From Chloroflexota bacterium (GTDB lineage Bacteria > Chloroflexota > Anaerolineae > Caldilineales > Caldilineaceae): a stretch of DNA of 12,190 nucleotides. The position numbers and the translations under genes are program-made. The notes under the pieces were generated by a model. It was not told where the DNA came from and ran no database searches. It saw only the letters and a list, made by a program, of their open reading frames with translations. Below are positions 5,493 to 12,190 of this stretch, one piece after another. Location of the stretch: positions 1 to 12,190 of the forward strand of contig JACQGT010000416.1 of the NCBI GenBank assembly GCA_016199425.1. Reading direction: 5' to 3'. Each line of letters begins with the position of its first letter. Within the stretch, counting starts at the first letter, position 1.

Positions 5493-6824
5493 TCAGTCGC
5501 CGGCGTAGGCTACCATCCCGTGCTCGACCACATCCAGACCGGTCTTCTCTTCTTCGGCAGTTACCCGCAGGCTGCCCAGGGCTTTCATCAGGGAGAAGAA
5601 GCCAAAGAGAAGAACGAAGGACCAGATCGGGTAGACCAGCGAGCCGAGAATCTGTACGCCCAGGTTGGCTGTGCCAAAGATACCGGCGGCGACACCGCCC
5701 CAAATCCCGCACAGCCCATGCACCGGCCACGCACCCACCGGGTCGTCGATCTTCAGTCGTTCGAGCAGGAGCATACCACCCACCACCAGCAGACCGGCGA
5801 TGCCGCCGATAGCCAGGGCGCTGGCATTGCTGACCATATCGCAGTTGGCGGTGATACCTACAAGACCGGCCAGGATGCCGTTCAGCCCGTAGCCCAGGTC
5901 GGGCTTCTTCTCAAGATACCAGGCCAGCAGGATGGAGAAGACGCCGCCCGCACAGGCCGCCAGGGTCGTATTGACAGCAATGAGCATCGTCGCCTCGATG
6001 TTGGCTGTGCCAGCAAAGGAGAGTTGGCTACCGGGATTGAAACCGTACCAGCCGATGAGCAGAACGAAAACGCCCAGAGTCGCAATTGTAATGCTATGGG
6101 CAGGCAGGGGGTTGCGCTTGCCATTGAAGCGACCAATCCGGGGGCCAAGCACCATCGCACCGGCCAGACCGGCAAAACCGCCGACCGAGTGGACAACCAG
6201 GGAACCGGCGAAGTCGTGAAAGCCAAGTTCTGAGAGCCAGCCACCACCCCAGGTCCAGAAACCGGCGATGGGGTAGATGAGACCGCTGATGATGACGCTG
6301 TAGATCAGGTAGGTACTGACTTTCATGCGCCCGGCCACCGCGCCGGAGACGATTGTGGCGGCCGTGGCGGCAAAAGCAGCCTGGAAGAGCCAATCCACTT
6401 GGGGATGCAACACACCAGGACCTGCCGTGGCCGGGTCCATCGTGGCGTTGATGCCGAAACCGCCCCACGCCAGCAGACCGCCCACAATTGGTTCGCCATA
6501 CATGATATTGTAGCCAACAATCCAGAAGATAATCGCCCCAAAACAGAGGTCCATTGTATTCTTGAACAGAATGTTGACTGTATTCTTGCGGGAGTTGAAA
6601 CCCGCTTCCACCATTGCAAAGCCGGCCTGCATAAAGAGAACCAGCACAGCCGCGATCAGCAGAAAGATATTGTCAATCGCATAGTAGGCCAACTCAACGC
6701 TGATTGGCTCTCCTTCTTGGGCAAACGTTGCTTTGGCAAAGACCAGAAACAACAGAGCGGCCAGGGGTGCAGCCCGCAGCCAGGACATGCGTACTTCCGA
6801 AAGGCGTCGAAGGAACGCGGACAT
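5493..6824 (-). CDS. amt: ammonium transporter (Amt family)
   Basis: This 443-residue Amt/Mep/Rh channel conducts ammonium or ammonia across the cytoplasmic membrane. An N-terminal signal peptide (basic start, hydrophobic core 18-30, likely cleavage after TFA at residue 35) precedes about 11 hydrophobic helices. The conserved aspartate D204 (FHDFAGS) and twin pore histidines H212 (VVHSVGG) and H369 (PVHGLCG) are present. D and H are 8 residues apart, as in E. coli AmtB (D160/H168). DWLFQAAFAATAATIVSG and DDPVGAWPVHG are further family blocks. The ATG at 6824 follows AGAGGAGAG with 5-8 nt spacing. A second ATG at residue 13 is possible but has no comparable site. No PII (glnB/glnK) gene is adjacent in this window, although the pair is often linked. 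Possible operators lie upstream at 6951-7022. Confidence 0.96.
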   Translation of the reverse strand: MSAFLRRLSEVRMSWLRAAPLAALLFLVFAKATFAQEGEPISVELAYYAIDNIFLLIAAVLVLFMQAGFAMVEAGFNSRKNTVNILFKNTMDLCFGAIIFWIVGYNIMYGEPIVGGLLAWGGFGINATMDPATAGPGVLHPQVDWLFQAAFAATAATIVSGAVAGRMKVSTYLIYSVIISGLIYPIAGFWTWGGGWLSELGFHDFAGSLVVHSVGGFAGLAGAMVLGPRIGRFNGKRNPLPAHSITIATLGVFVLLIGWYGFNPGSQLSFAGTANIEATMLIAVNTTLAACAGGVFSILLAWYLEKKPDLGYGLNGILAGLVGITANCDMVSNASALAIGGIAGLLVVGGMLLLERLKIDDPVGAWPVHGLCGIWGGVAAGIFGTANLGVQILGSLVYPIWSFVLLFGFFSLMKALGSLRVTAEEEKTGLDVVEHGMVAYAGD

Positions 6825-6950
6825 CTTTACTCTCCTCTTCTCGAAAAACTGGAAACAATCTGCAAATGACAATCGCGTCGGGCTTGGCGTCTTCCCTGCT
6901 CCCATATACAATGTTTCACAAACAGCCCGCCAGCCAGTTATAGAGTACTC

Positions 6951-7022
6951 CATTCGACGCCGAATGCCGACGCCCATTTTGCACAAAATTGCTCCGGGCT
7001 TTATGGACAAGTTGCACAAAAT
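6951..7022 (-). promoter_or_regulatory. candidate operators upstream of amt
   Basis: CATTCG-ACGC-CGAATG (6951-6966) is a perfect 6-bp dyad with a 4-nt centre. ATTTTG-CA-CAAAAT (6976-6989) is a perfect 6-2-6 dyad. Its right half, TTGCACAAAAT, recurs at 7012-7022, 33 bp further on, about three helical turns. They lie 127-200 nt upstream of the amt start in a 336-nt divergent gap. Nitrogen-responsive control of amt is usual, but neither dyad matches the NtcA (GTA-N8-TAC) or NtrC pattern. They could also serve the divergent DUF72 gene. No convincing -35/-10 pair was found for either gene. Confidence 0.4.
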
Positions 7023-7160
7023 CGGGTGGGATGGTGAGGTGGTGGGATGATGCGGGGGTGCTTGTTGAGTGGTTGATTGGTTGATTTGTACAAGTGATCG
7101 GCGTTTGAGCCTTTCTCAATCCGCAAATTCTGGTATCCGTGTCCTACTAGCCGTGTTCTT

Positions 7161-8018
7161 ATGCCAACACCTTTCTTCCTCGGTACAGCTTCCTGGATCT
7201 TTCCCGACTGGCAGGGCGTCTTCTACCCCGACGGTCTAGCGGATCGGGACCGGCTGGCCTGGTATGCCACCCAATGCAACAGTGTGGAGGTCAACACCAG
7301 CTTCTACGGCCTGCCCGCGCCCTCCACACTGGTGCAGTGGGTGGAAAGTGTGCCGCCTGGCTTCACCTTCAGCCTGAAAGCGCCTCGGCTCATCACCCAC
7401 GAACGGCGGCTGGTGGATTGCCGCCAGGAGACGCTGGCCTTTTTGGACGTGCTGCGTTCCCTGGGAGCGGCGGCCGCGCCCGGCTTTCTCCAATTCCCGC
7501 CCAGCTTCACACGGGCACGGGAGGGGCGCATCCTGGCCCATTATCTGGACTGGTTGGCCGCTGAGTTGGACGGGCTGTCTCTGGCCGTGGAGGTGCGTTC
7601 CGCCGATCTGCTGACGCCAGCCTTCGCCCGCTTTCTGGCCGAACGGGGGATGGCGCTGGTGGTAGTGGAGCGCACGGGAACCGACGATTTCTTCGCCGCC
7701 TGGGCAGAATCCGGCACGCCCTACCTTTTCCTGCGGCTGATTGGCAACGACGGCGAACCCCTGCCCAATGACCGGGAACTCCAGCGCCCGCAAGACGAGA
7801 TTCTGGACCACTGGGCCGGGCGGATTGCCGCTCTGCTGGCGGAGGGAAAGCCGGTCTACTGCTACACCCACAATCCTTTCGAGGGTCATTCCCCGGCCAG
7901 TGTGCGCCGCCTGCGCCAACGGGTCCACGCCCGCTATCCCCTGCCAGTGTGGTCACCGGAGATGGTCGTGAGAGAGAACGAAGATTCTGCGTCCACAGGG
8001 CAGCTTGCACTCTTTTGA
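7161..8018 (+). CDS. DUF72 family protein (YecE-like)
   Basis: This 285-residue protein belongs to the DUF72/YecE family, a TIM-barrel-like fold of unknown function. Recognisable features are the opening FFLGTASWIFPDWQGVFYP, the NSVEVNTSFYGLPAPSTLVQW segment, FSLKAPRLITHERRL, GFLQFPPSF, the acidic LAVEVRSADLL strand, TPYLFLRLIGN and the C-terminal VYCYTHNPFEGHSPASVRRL. Length and motif order match the family. A cytoplasmic enzyme is likely, but no reaction is established. No ribosome-binding site is visible before the ATG at 7161, so the message may be leaderless. The next gene starts 9 nt after its stop codon, suggesting that it heads an operon with the PNP-like and SirB1-like genes. Confidence 0.88.
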   Translation: MPTPFFLGTASWIFPDWQGVFYPDGLADRDRLAWYATQCNSVEVNTSFYGLPAPSTLVQWVESVPPGFTFSLKAPRLITHERRLVDCRQETLAFLDVLRSLGAAAAPGFLQFPPSFTRAREGRILAHYLDWLAAELDGLSLAVEVRSADLLTPAFARFLAERGMALVVVERTGTDDFFAAWAESGTPYLFLRLIGNDGEPLPNDRELQRPQDEILDHWAGRIAALLAEGKPVYCYTHNPFEGHSPASVRRLRQRVHARYPLPVWSPEMVVRENEDSASTGQLALF

Positions 8019-8027
8019 GATTTGGAT

Positions 8028-9965
8028 ATGCTACGCCACTTGCCAGAAACCCCCGGCGGTGGTACTTTATCAGCAGACAAACTCCACCCTGCACTGGACA
8101 CTACAGCAATGGATCGCACCACACCCGCGGCCGGCAACGAAGATATCGAGCTCTACATCCGCACCATCTACTCCCTGCTGCGCAGCAGCGGACCCATCCG
8201 CCTGCGCAGCCTGGAGGAGAGCCACGTGGGCATGAATTCCAGCCTGCATTACAGGGCCGACGGTACGGAGATCGACGTGACCGCTCTCTCCTACGCTGCC
8301 CAGCGTCTGCCCGCCTGTTTTCCCGATGTTTCGTTGGTGGTGATGGGGCAAATGGAGGAGGTTTTCCGTCGCCGGGGGTATCCGGACGTGGAGACGTGGC
8401 GGCCTGTGGCGGCCCGCGCCCGGCGGCGCAAGCTCTTCTATCACGAGCAGCGGCGCATCCTGGCTACCTTTATCGCCAGCGTCAGCGACATCGACGATAT
8501 GGTTCCCACGATGGTGGCCTATCAGATCGAGTGGAACAAACTGCACCAGAAGCTCAACCACAACCGCGCTCTGCTCGCCGAACTGGGCGAGGGCCCAATA
8601 ACGGCCCTGGGTGACGCTCCTCCCAGCGACAATGCGCTCCTGGCTATGGAAAACTTTGTGACGCCGGAGCGCAGCGAACGCATCCGCCAAGCATTGGAGT
8701 TATCCGAGGACGACTTTGCGATGCTTTGCCATCTCTGGCCGGGCTGGCAACTGGTGGAGAATCTGCGCAAAGCCGCCGACCAACGCATGGACACCCGGGT
8801 CAATGTGCTGGGCAGTGGGCTAAGTGACTACCGCCGCTCCGTGCAGATTTGGTGGCAGCGTTTGGAAGCCAGCCATTCCCTGAATCTGGGCGACCGGCCC
8901 CTCTACTTTGTCAGCAGCAACACCCACAGCCTGGCCAATCTCTTCTCCGGTTTCGTGCGCCAGGAGAGCCAGGCCATCGTCGATCTGATTCTACGCGATC
9001 GACCCGAAGGGCTGGACGAGGAATATCGCCGTTTGCGGGACGAAGAGCCGGGGCAAGTGGGTAATCTGCTCTACTACGCCTCCCGCTTCTATTTGCAGCA
9101 CGGCCAGTATGCGCGGGAAGCCCAGAGCCGCTTTGCTGAACACGAGGCCGCGGTGGGGCTGCAACGCATGCGCGATCCAGACTGCCTGGATGTGGAAGCC
9201 CAGGTGATCGAGATTTCCAAATTGCGCCTCGAAGGGCTGGACCCCCGGCTGGGCGACTTCTCGGCGGCCGAGATCGCCCTGCTCAAAGCCAGCGATGCGC
9301 TGATTCTCAACATCGACTACCCCCTGGGCATGGCCGCCTATCACGTCTTCAGCCAGGTGAGCACCGCGGTCAGCGATCTGCTGGGTGTCTATATCATTGG
9401 CAAAGCCGCCACCCTCAACGGGCGCGTGGGCGATGTGATGATTCCCAACGTCGTCTACGACGAACACTCGCAGAATACATTCCTTTTCCGCAACTGCTTC
9501 ACAGCCGTGGACGTGGCCCCCTATCTGCGCTACGGCACTGTCTTCGACAATCAAAAATCGGTGACGGTGCGGGGCACTTTTCTGCAAAACCGCAACTTTA
9601 TGCACGTCTTCTACGAGGAGAGCTACACAGATATTGAGATGGAGGCTGGCCCCTATCTAAGCGCCATCTACGAGGATATCTACCCCAAACGCCACCCTCT
9701 CAATGAGATTGTCAACATTTTTATCAACGCCCCCTACGACATCGGCGTACTCCACTACGCCAGTGACACACCCATCAGCCGCCGCCAAACCCTGCTCAGC
9801 AAAAGTCTGAGCTATATGGGGGTGGATGCCACCTACGCCACCACTCTGCCCGTAGCCCGACGCATCCTGCGCCAGGAGATCGACCGCCAATCCCGTTTGG
9901 CCCAGGACGGTGGACGGAGCAACCAGACCCCACAGGAGTATCCCGATGACCGATCATCTGCGTGA
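8028..9965 (+). CDS. uncharacterised protein with nucleoside-phosphorylase-like C-terminal domain
   Basis: This 645-residue protein is of unknown function. I recall a family with the same C-terminal block in databases (possibly DUF6909), but cannot confirm it. Residues 30-390 look mainly helical and charged. The C-terminal 230 residues contain YIIGKAATLNGRVGDVMIP (about 452-470) and YTDIEMEAGPYLSAIYE (about 533-549). These resemble the glycine-rich phosphate/base loop and the E-M-E ribose-binding motif of the purine nucleoside phosphorylase superfamily, so nucleotide or nucleoside binding is inferred. ILNIDYPLGMAAYHVF and YDIGVLHYASDTP are other strong blocks. ATG 8028 lies 9 nt after the DUF72 stop; a shorter start at 8109 (MDRTTPAAG) is possible because residues 1-27 look unconserved. 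Its 3' end overlaps the next gene by 20 nt. No signal peptide is seen. Confidence 0.72.
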   Translation: MLRHLPETPGGGTLSADKLHPALDTTAMDRTTPAAGNEDIELYIRTIYSLLRSSGPIRLRSLEESHVGMNSSLHYRADGTEIDVTALSYAAQRLPACFPDVSLVVMGQMEEVFRRRGYPDVETWRPVAARARRRKLFYHEQRRILATFIASVSDIDDMVPTMVAYQIEWNKLHQKLNHNRALLAELGEGPITALGDAPPSDNALLAMENFVTPERSERIRQALELSEDDFAMLCHLWPGWQLVENLRKAADQRMDTRVNVLGSGLSDYRRSVQIWWQRLEASHSLNLGDRPLYFVSSNTHSLANLFSGFVRQESQAIVDLILRDRPEGLDEEYRRLRDEEPGQVGNLLYYASRFYLQHGQYAREAQSRFAEHEAAVGLQRMRDPDCLDVEAQVIEISKLRLEGLDPRLGDFSAAEIALLKASDALILNIDYPLGMAAYHVFSQVSTAVSDLLGVYIIGKAATLNGRVGDVMIPNVVYDEHSQNTFLFRNCFTAVDVAPYLRYGTVFDNQKSVTVRGTFLQNRNFMHVFYEESYTDIEMEAGPYLSAIYEDIYPKRHPLNEIVNIFINAPYDIGVLHYASDTPISRRQTLLSKSLSYMGVDATYATTLPVARRILRQEIDRQSRLAQDGGRSNQTPQEYPDDRSSA

Positions 9966-10872
9966 CTTCGCCAGGGAATTGGAATCGGAGACGGCCCAAC
10001 CCGAACGGCTGGCCCTGCACATCGGCGGGCTGGTCGAGCCGAACCTGGACATTCTCCACTATCTGGCCGGTCTGGATGCCCTGGCCGATGAAGCAGAAGA
10101 CCGTCTGCTGCCGGGGCTACGCGGCGGTGATCTGCTCCACGCCCTGCTCCACGTGCTGGGCGAGCAGATGGGCTTTCAGGGCAATCTGGGCAATTATTAC
10201 GATCCAGGCAACAGCTTCCTCCATCTGGTCATAGAAAAGCGCCGCGGCCTGCCCATCACCCTCAGCTTGCTCTATATGGCCGTGGCCCGGCGCATGGGTA
10301 TCCGCCTGGACGGGATGGGCTTTCCCGCCCATTTTATGCTGCGCTACCAGGACAATCTGGGCAGTTGGCTGCTCGACCCCTTCCATCGCGGGGTTGTCCA
10401 GGAAGCCGACGCCGCCGCCTACCTCACCGATGTCTTTCGCCAGCCCGTCCAACTCCACTCAGCGGTGGCCGAATATGCGGTCTCCTCACGGATGCTTCTG
10501 CTGCGCCTGCTCAACAATCTGCGCAATGTCTATCTCTCCAACAACATTTTTCACCAGGCACTGGCTGTGTTGGATTATATGGTGCTGGTAGAGCCGGACG
10601 AGCCCGAGTTGTGGCGGGATCGGGGGCTGCTGCATATCCAGAACGGGGAGATGCTGGCCGCGGAGAGTGACCTGCGCCGCTACTTCACCCGGCGCGACCG
10701 GCTGCATCTCTTCTGGGCCGAGCCGGAGGCCAGCTTTCCGGGGTTGCCCGGTCTGGGGTGGGAGGGCAACCCTTCGACAAGCTCAGGACACCGCCGCTCG
10801 CCCACCAACGAAGAGCGAGAAGTCATGGCCGCCCTCGGCCACATCCGCGCCACGATTGGGCGGGTCAACTGA
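9946..10872 (+). CDS. SirB1-type transglutaminase-like/TPR protein
   Basis: This 308-residue protein has the SirB1 (transglutaminase-like core 2) signature: NYYDPGNSFLHLVIEKRRGLPITLSLLYMAVARRMGIRLDGMGFPAHFMLRY, about residues 84-134. A TPR-like region follows (about 185-250; LSNNIFHQALAVLDYMVLVEPDEPELWRDRGLLH). The family's reaction is unproven and the usual cysteine of true transglutaminases is absent from this block. The ATG at 9946 follows AGGAGT with about 7 nt spacing and lies inside the upstream gene, so translation is probably coupled. Odd: residues 275-285 (NPSTSSGHRRS) are encoded by copy C of the 25-bp intergenic repeat, inserted in frame between the TPR region and the C-terminal helix. 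The reading frame survives, so the gene is probably functional. Confidence 0.88.
   Translation: MTDHLRDFARELESETAQPERLALHIGGLVEPNLDILHYLAGLDALADEAEDRLLPGLRGGDLLHALLHVLGEQMGFQGNLGNYYDPGNSFLHLVIEKRRGLPITLSLLYMAVARRMGIRLDGMGFPAHFMLRYQDNLGSWLLDPFHRGVVQEADAAAYLTDVFRQPVQLHSAVAEYAVSSRMLLLRLLNNLRNVYLSNNIFHQALAVLDYMVLVEPDEPELWRDRGLLHIQNGEMLAAESDLRRYFTRRDRLHLFWAEPEASFPGLPGLGWEGNPSTSSGHRRSPTNEEREVMAALGHIRATIGRVN
10771..10795 (+). repeat. CTTCGACA core repeat (copy C), inside a gene
   Basis: The same 25-bp core as at 683-707 and 4016-4040 appears here with one base different from copy B and two from copy A. Unlike A and B it has no heptad arms and lies inside the SirB1-like reading frame, coding for part of the linker NPSTSSGHRRS. 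It is in the same orientation as copy A. Confidence 0.9.
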
Positions 10873-10912
10873 GGGAGTTTTTCGTCGCTGCTGTGCGTCT
10901 GTCTTTGGCAAT

Positions 10913-11091
10913 CAGTGATCAGTAATCAGTAAACAGTAATCAGTTTTGCCCCGTATCGCCACTGCCCTGAAAATAAGAACACGGATCACAGAATTGACGG
11001 ATAAAATCTGCGTAATCTGCGTCCTGCTTTTCATCCCCCGTGGCGCACGACGGTGCATGAAGAACTGAAAACTGTTCACTGTTTACTGTTC
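10913..11091. repeat. inverted pair of heptad arrays
   Basis: The left array has CAGTGAT 10913, CAGTAAT 10920, CAGTAAA 10927, CAGTAAT 10934 and CAGTTTT 10941. The right array is complementary: ACTGAAA 11064, ACTGTTC 11071, ACTGTTT 11078, ACTGTTC 11085. CAGTAAACAGT (10927-10937) is exactly complementary to 11078-11088. Between them lies a 9-nt direct repeat (ATCTGCGTA 11006, ATCTGCGTC 11015) within another sequence of repeat type. The 252-nt gap between the SirB1-like gene and plsC holds no gene and no clear promoter. Confidence 0.85.
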
Positions 11092-11124
11092 ACTTTCGTT
11101 CACCCATCAAGGAACTCACCGCCT

Positions 11125-11790
11125 ATGCCCTGGCCTCCCCAAGACGCAACTACCGCCTGGAAAGTCTGCCATTTTATTGTGAGTGGGCTGCTGCCCTTTC
11201 TCGGCTCCCTGCGCATTGAGGGGCGGGAAAATGTGCCGAAGACGGGCGGCGCGGTCCTCTCCTGCAACCACCCCGGCGGTGTGGATGTGGTGGCGCTGGG
11301 CTATGCCTCGCCCCGGCAGATTTACTATATGGCGAAGCAGGAGTTGTTCCAGTTCAAGCCCTGGTTTTCCGCCCTCATCACTTCTGTGGGCGCATTCCCC
11401 ATCCGCCGGGGCGAGTATGACACCCAGGCCATCGAACACAGCATCCGCCTGGTGCGGGAGGGCAAAGTGCTGGGGATGTTCCCGGAAGGCACCCGCAATA
11501 AGGGCGGTCCGCTGGGGCGGCCCAAGAGCGGCGCGGTGCGCATCGCCGCACAGACCAGCGCACCCCTCATCCCCTCCGCGGTCATCGGCATCCCAGAACT
11601 GCACAAGGAGTGGAAAAACCCCCTACGCCGTACACCCCTCACCGTCCGCTTTGGACAGCCCATCCACTTCACCGGCGACCCGGACGACCCCGCCGCCGTC
11701 CAACGCCAGAGCATGGAACTGATGCACGCCATCGCCCGCCTGCTGCCGCCAGAATTGCGCGGGCGGTATGGGGAAGGCCCCCGTACTTGA
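11125..11790 (+). CDS. plsC: lysophospholipid acyltransferase (PlsC family)
   Basis: This 221-residue protein contains the acyltransferase motifs of the 1-acyl-sn-glycerol-3-phosphate acyltransferase family. Motif I is NHPGGVD (H49, D54, the catalytic H-X4-D). Motif II is VGAFPIRRG (88-96). Motif III is FPEGTRNKGG (E121, G122). The likely reaction is transfer of an acyl chain to lysophosphatidic acid to make phosphatidic acid at the cytoplasmic face of the membrane; a single hydrophobic stretch (17-29) could anchor it. Other acyl acceptors are possible in this family. The ATG at 11125 has AAGGA 11 nt upstream, a somewhat long spacing. An upstream in-frame ATG at 11053 would code through the heptad array and is rejected. 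The gene is separated from its upstream neighbour by repeat DNA and is probably its own transcription unit. Confidence 0.9.
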   Translation: MPWPPQDATTAWKVCHFIVSGLLPFLGSLRIEGRENVPKTGGAVLSCNHPGGVDVVALGYASPRQIYYMAKQELFQFKPWFSALITSVGAFPIRRGEYDTQAIEHSIRLVREGKVLGMFPEGTRNKGGPLGRPKSGAVRIAAQTSAPLIPSAVIGIPELHKEWKNPLRRTPLTVRFGQPIHFTGDPDDPAAVQRQSMELMHAIARLLPPELRGRYGEGPRT

Positions 11791-11799
11791 AATAGGCGA

Positions 11800-11910
11800 T
11801 TGGGCTGTGCGCAGACGCATTACATATACGTCAACATCACCCAGGACGACCAGGACTTTATTTTGATTGCCACCAGCGAGGGGTTGAACCGGCGCCGCTA
11901 CGGGAAGTAG
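11800..11910 (+). pseudogene. short open frame after plsC, possible gene remnant
   Basis: In the plsC frame just after its stop, 36 codons run from a TTG at 11800 to a TAG at 11908-11910, including HYIYVNITQDDQDFILIA and ending in SEGLNRRRYGK. The composition looks like real protein (acidic strand, basic tail) and not like repeat DNA. There is no ATG and no ribosome-binding site. It may be the 3' end of a gene lost to deletion. I do not recognise the family. Confidence 0.25.
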
Positions 11911-11913
11911 CGG
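11895..11913. terminator. 7-bp hairpin where two frames end
   Basis: CCGCTAC-GGGAA-GTAGCGG is a perfect 7-bp stem with a 5-nt loop. Its GTAG/CTAC arms supply the stop codon of the + strand frame (11908-11910) and of the minus strand frame (11898-11900). It could be a bidirectional terminator, but no T-tract follows. Confidence 0.3.
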
Positions 11914-11978
11914 TAGATATCTTTGCGGTGCAAAATCCGCACGAAGACGATCACATCCGCCAACACTTCAACTCGACT
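11898..11978 (-). pseudogene. fragment resembling the C-terminus of a RelE/ParE toxin
   Basis: On the minus strand 26 codons between two stops read SRVEVLADVIVFVRILHRKDIYRYFP. The pattern of a hydrophobic strand followed by V-R-I-L-H-R-K-D-I-Y-R resembles the last strand of RelE/ParE-type toxins (commonly LRVGHRRDVYR). An in-frame stop at 11979-11981 and the lack of a start make it non-functional as it stands. A chance resemblance is possible at this length. Confidence 0.3.
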
Positions 11979-11989
11979 TTATCCAAATG

Positions 11990-12182
11990 ATGTCAAGGGG
12001 GTAGAAAGTGGTGATTACGCATAAGTACAGAAGGGGATGAAAAGGCTTCAATTCCGTGATAAAGTATGAATAGGAACTTTGTTTTTGTTTAGAGGTAACT
12101 GAGGGGTGTGCATAAGTAAAAAGTTGACATAATCGGCCAAAAAGGGTTCTTTTTTGTTGTGAAACAGAAAGGAGAATCCCAA
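11990..12182. promoter_or_regulatory. AT-rich leader of the next gene with direct repeats
   Basis: About 190 nt without a gene. By hand count 12061-12180 has 43 G/C in 120 bases (36%), against 43 in 60 (72%) in plsC at 11641-11700. GCATAAGTA occurs at 12019-12027 and 12110-12118, 91 bp apart. A perfect -35 box TTGACA lies at 12124-12129, but the matching -10 position (TTCTTT, 12147-12152) is poor. AAAGGAG at 12168-12174 is a strong ribosome-binding site for the ATG at 12183. Confidence 0.45.
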
Positions 12183-12190
12183 ATGACCGA
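12183..12190 (+). CDS. start of a gene running off the window
   Basis: Only ATG ACC GA is present. The call rests on the ATG and the AAAGGAG ribosome-binding site 8 nt upstream, following an AT-rich leader unlike the rest of the window. Nothing can be said about the product. Confidence 0.55.

Noticed and set aside
5258..5812. Repetitive protein encoded by the tandem repeat
   Set aside because: The frames through 5286-5450 give monotonous WRLANGD-type peptides caused by the DNA repeat and continue antisense into amt.
11053..11124. N-terminal extension of PlsC
   Set aside because: The extra 24 codons come from the heptad array, and the motif distances fit the start at 11125.
12031..12083. Single CRISPR-like repeat in the AT-rich tract
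   Set aside because: A TTCAATTCC...GGAAC segment recalls some repeat ends, but it occurs once, with no spaced copies.

Overview
The window looks like a GC-rich bacterial chromosome segment, most likely from the Chloroflexota (an Anaerolineae/Caldilineae-type lineage). This is an inference. It rests on the repeat families in the gaps (a CTTCGACARGCTCARGACA core, GTAGGGGCGC...GCGCCCCTAC palindromes, a GCGTTCCCACGC hairpin, arrays phased in 7-nt units) and on the gene families. It does not rest on any marker gene. No rRNA, tRNA, IS transposase, CRISPR array or phage gene was seen.

Layout. 1-207: no gene; a large inverted repeat, then a good sigma70-type promoter. 208-1348 (+): a VOC/glyoxalase-fold protein and a redoxin of the thioredoxin superfamily, separated by a palindromic repeat. 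1349-1695: a gap between convergent genes, packed with hairpins. 1696-6824 (-): in transcription order, an ammonium transporter with a signal peptide, an LDH2/malate dehydrogenase-type oxidoreductase, a small beta-propeller protein and an M81 (MlrC-type) metallopeptidase. The last three may form a small-molecule catabolic group. The transporter is separated from them by a 21/22-bp tandem repeat. 6825-7160: a divergent regulatory gap. 7161-10872 (+): a tight three-gene run of a DUF72 (YecE-like) protein, a 645-residue uncharacterised protein with nucleoside-phosphorylase-like signatures, and a SirB1-type transglutaminase-like/TPR protein. The last two genes overlap by 20 nt. 11125-11790 (+): a PlsC-type acyltransferase. 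11791-12190: gene remnants, then an AT-rich tract leading to a new gene whose start codon lies at 12183.

The most distinctive feature is the intergenic DNA. Four gaps carry arrays with different sequences but the same 7-nt phasing, and three of these are followed by a complementary, inverted array. A 25-bp core occurs three times with one or two differences; one copy is inserted in frame in the SirB1-like gene. The best candidate for undescribed biology among the genes is the DUF72 / PNP-like / SirB1-like run.
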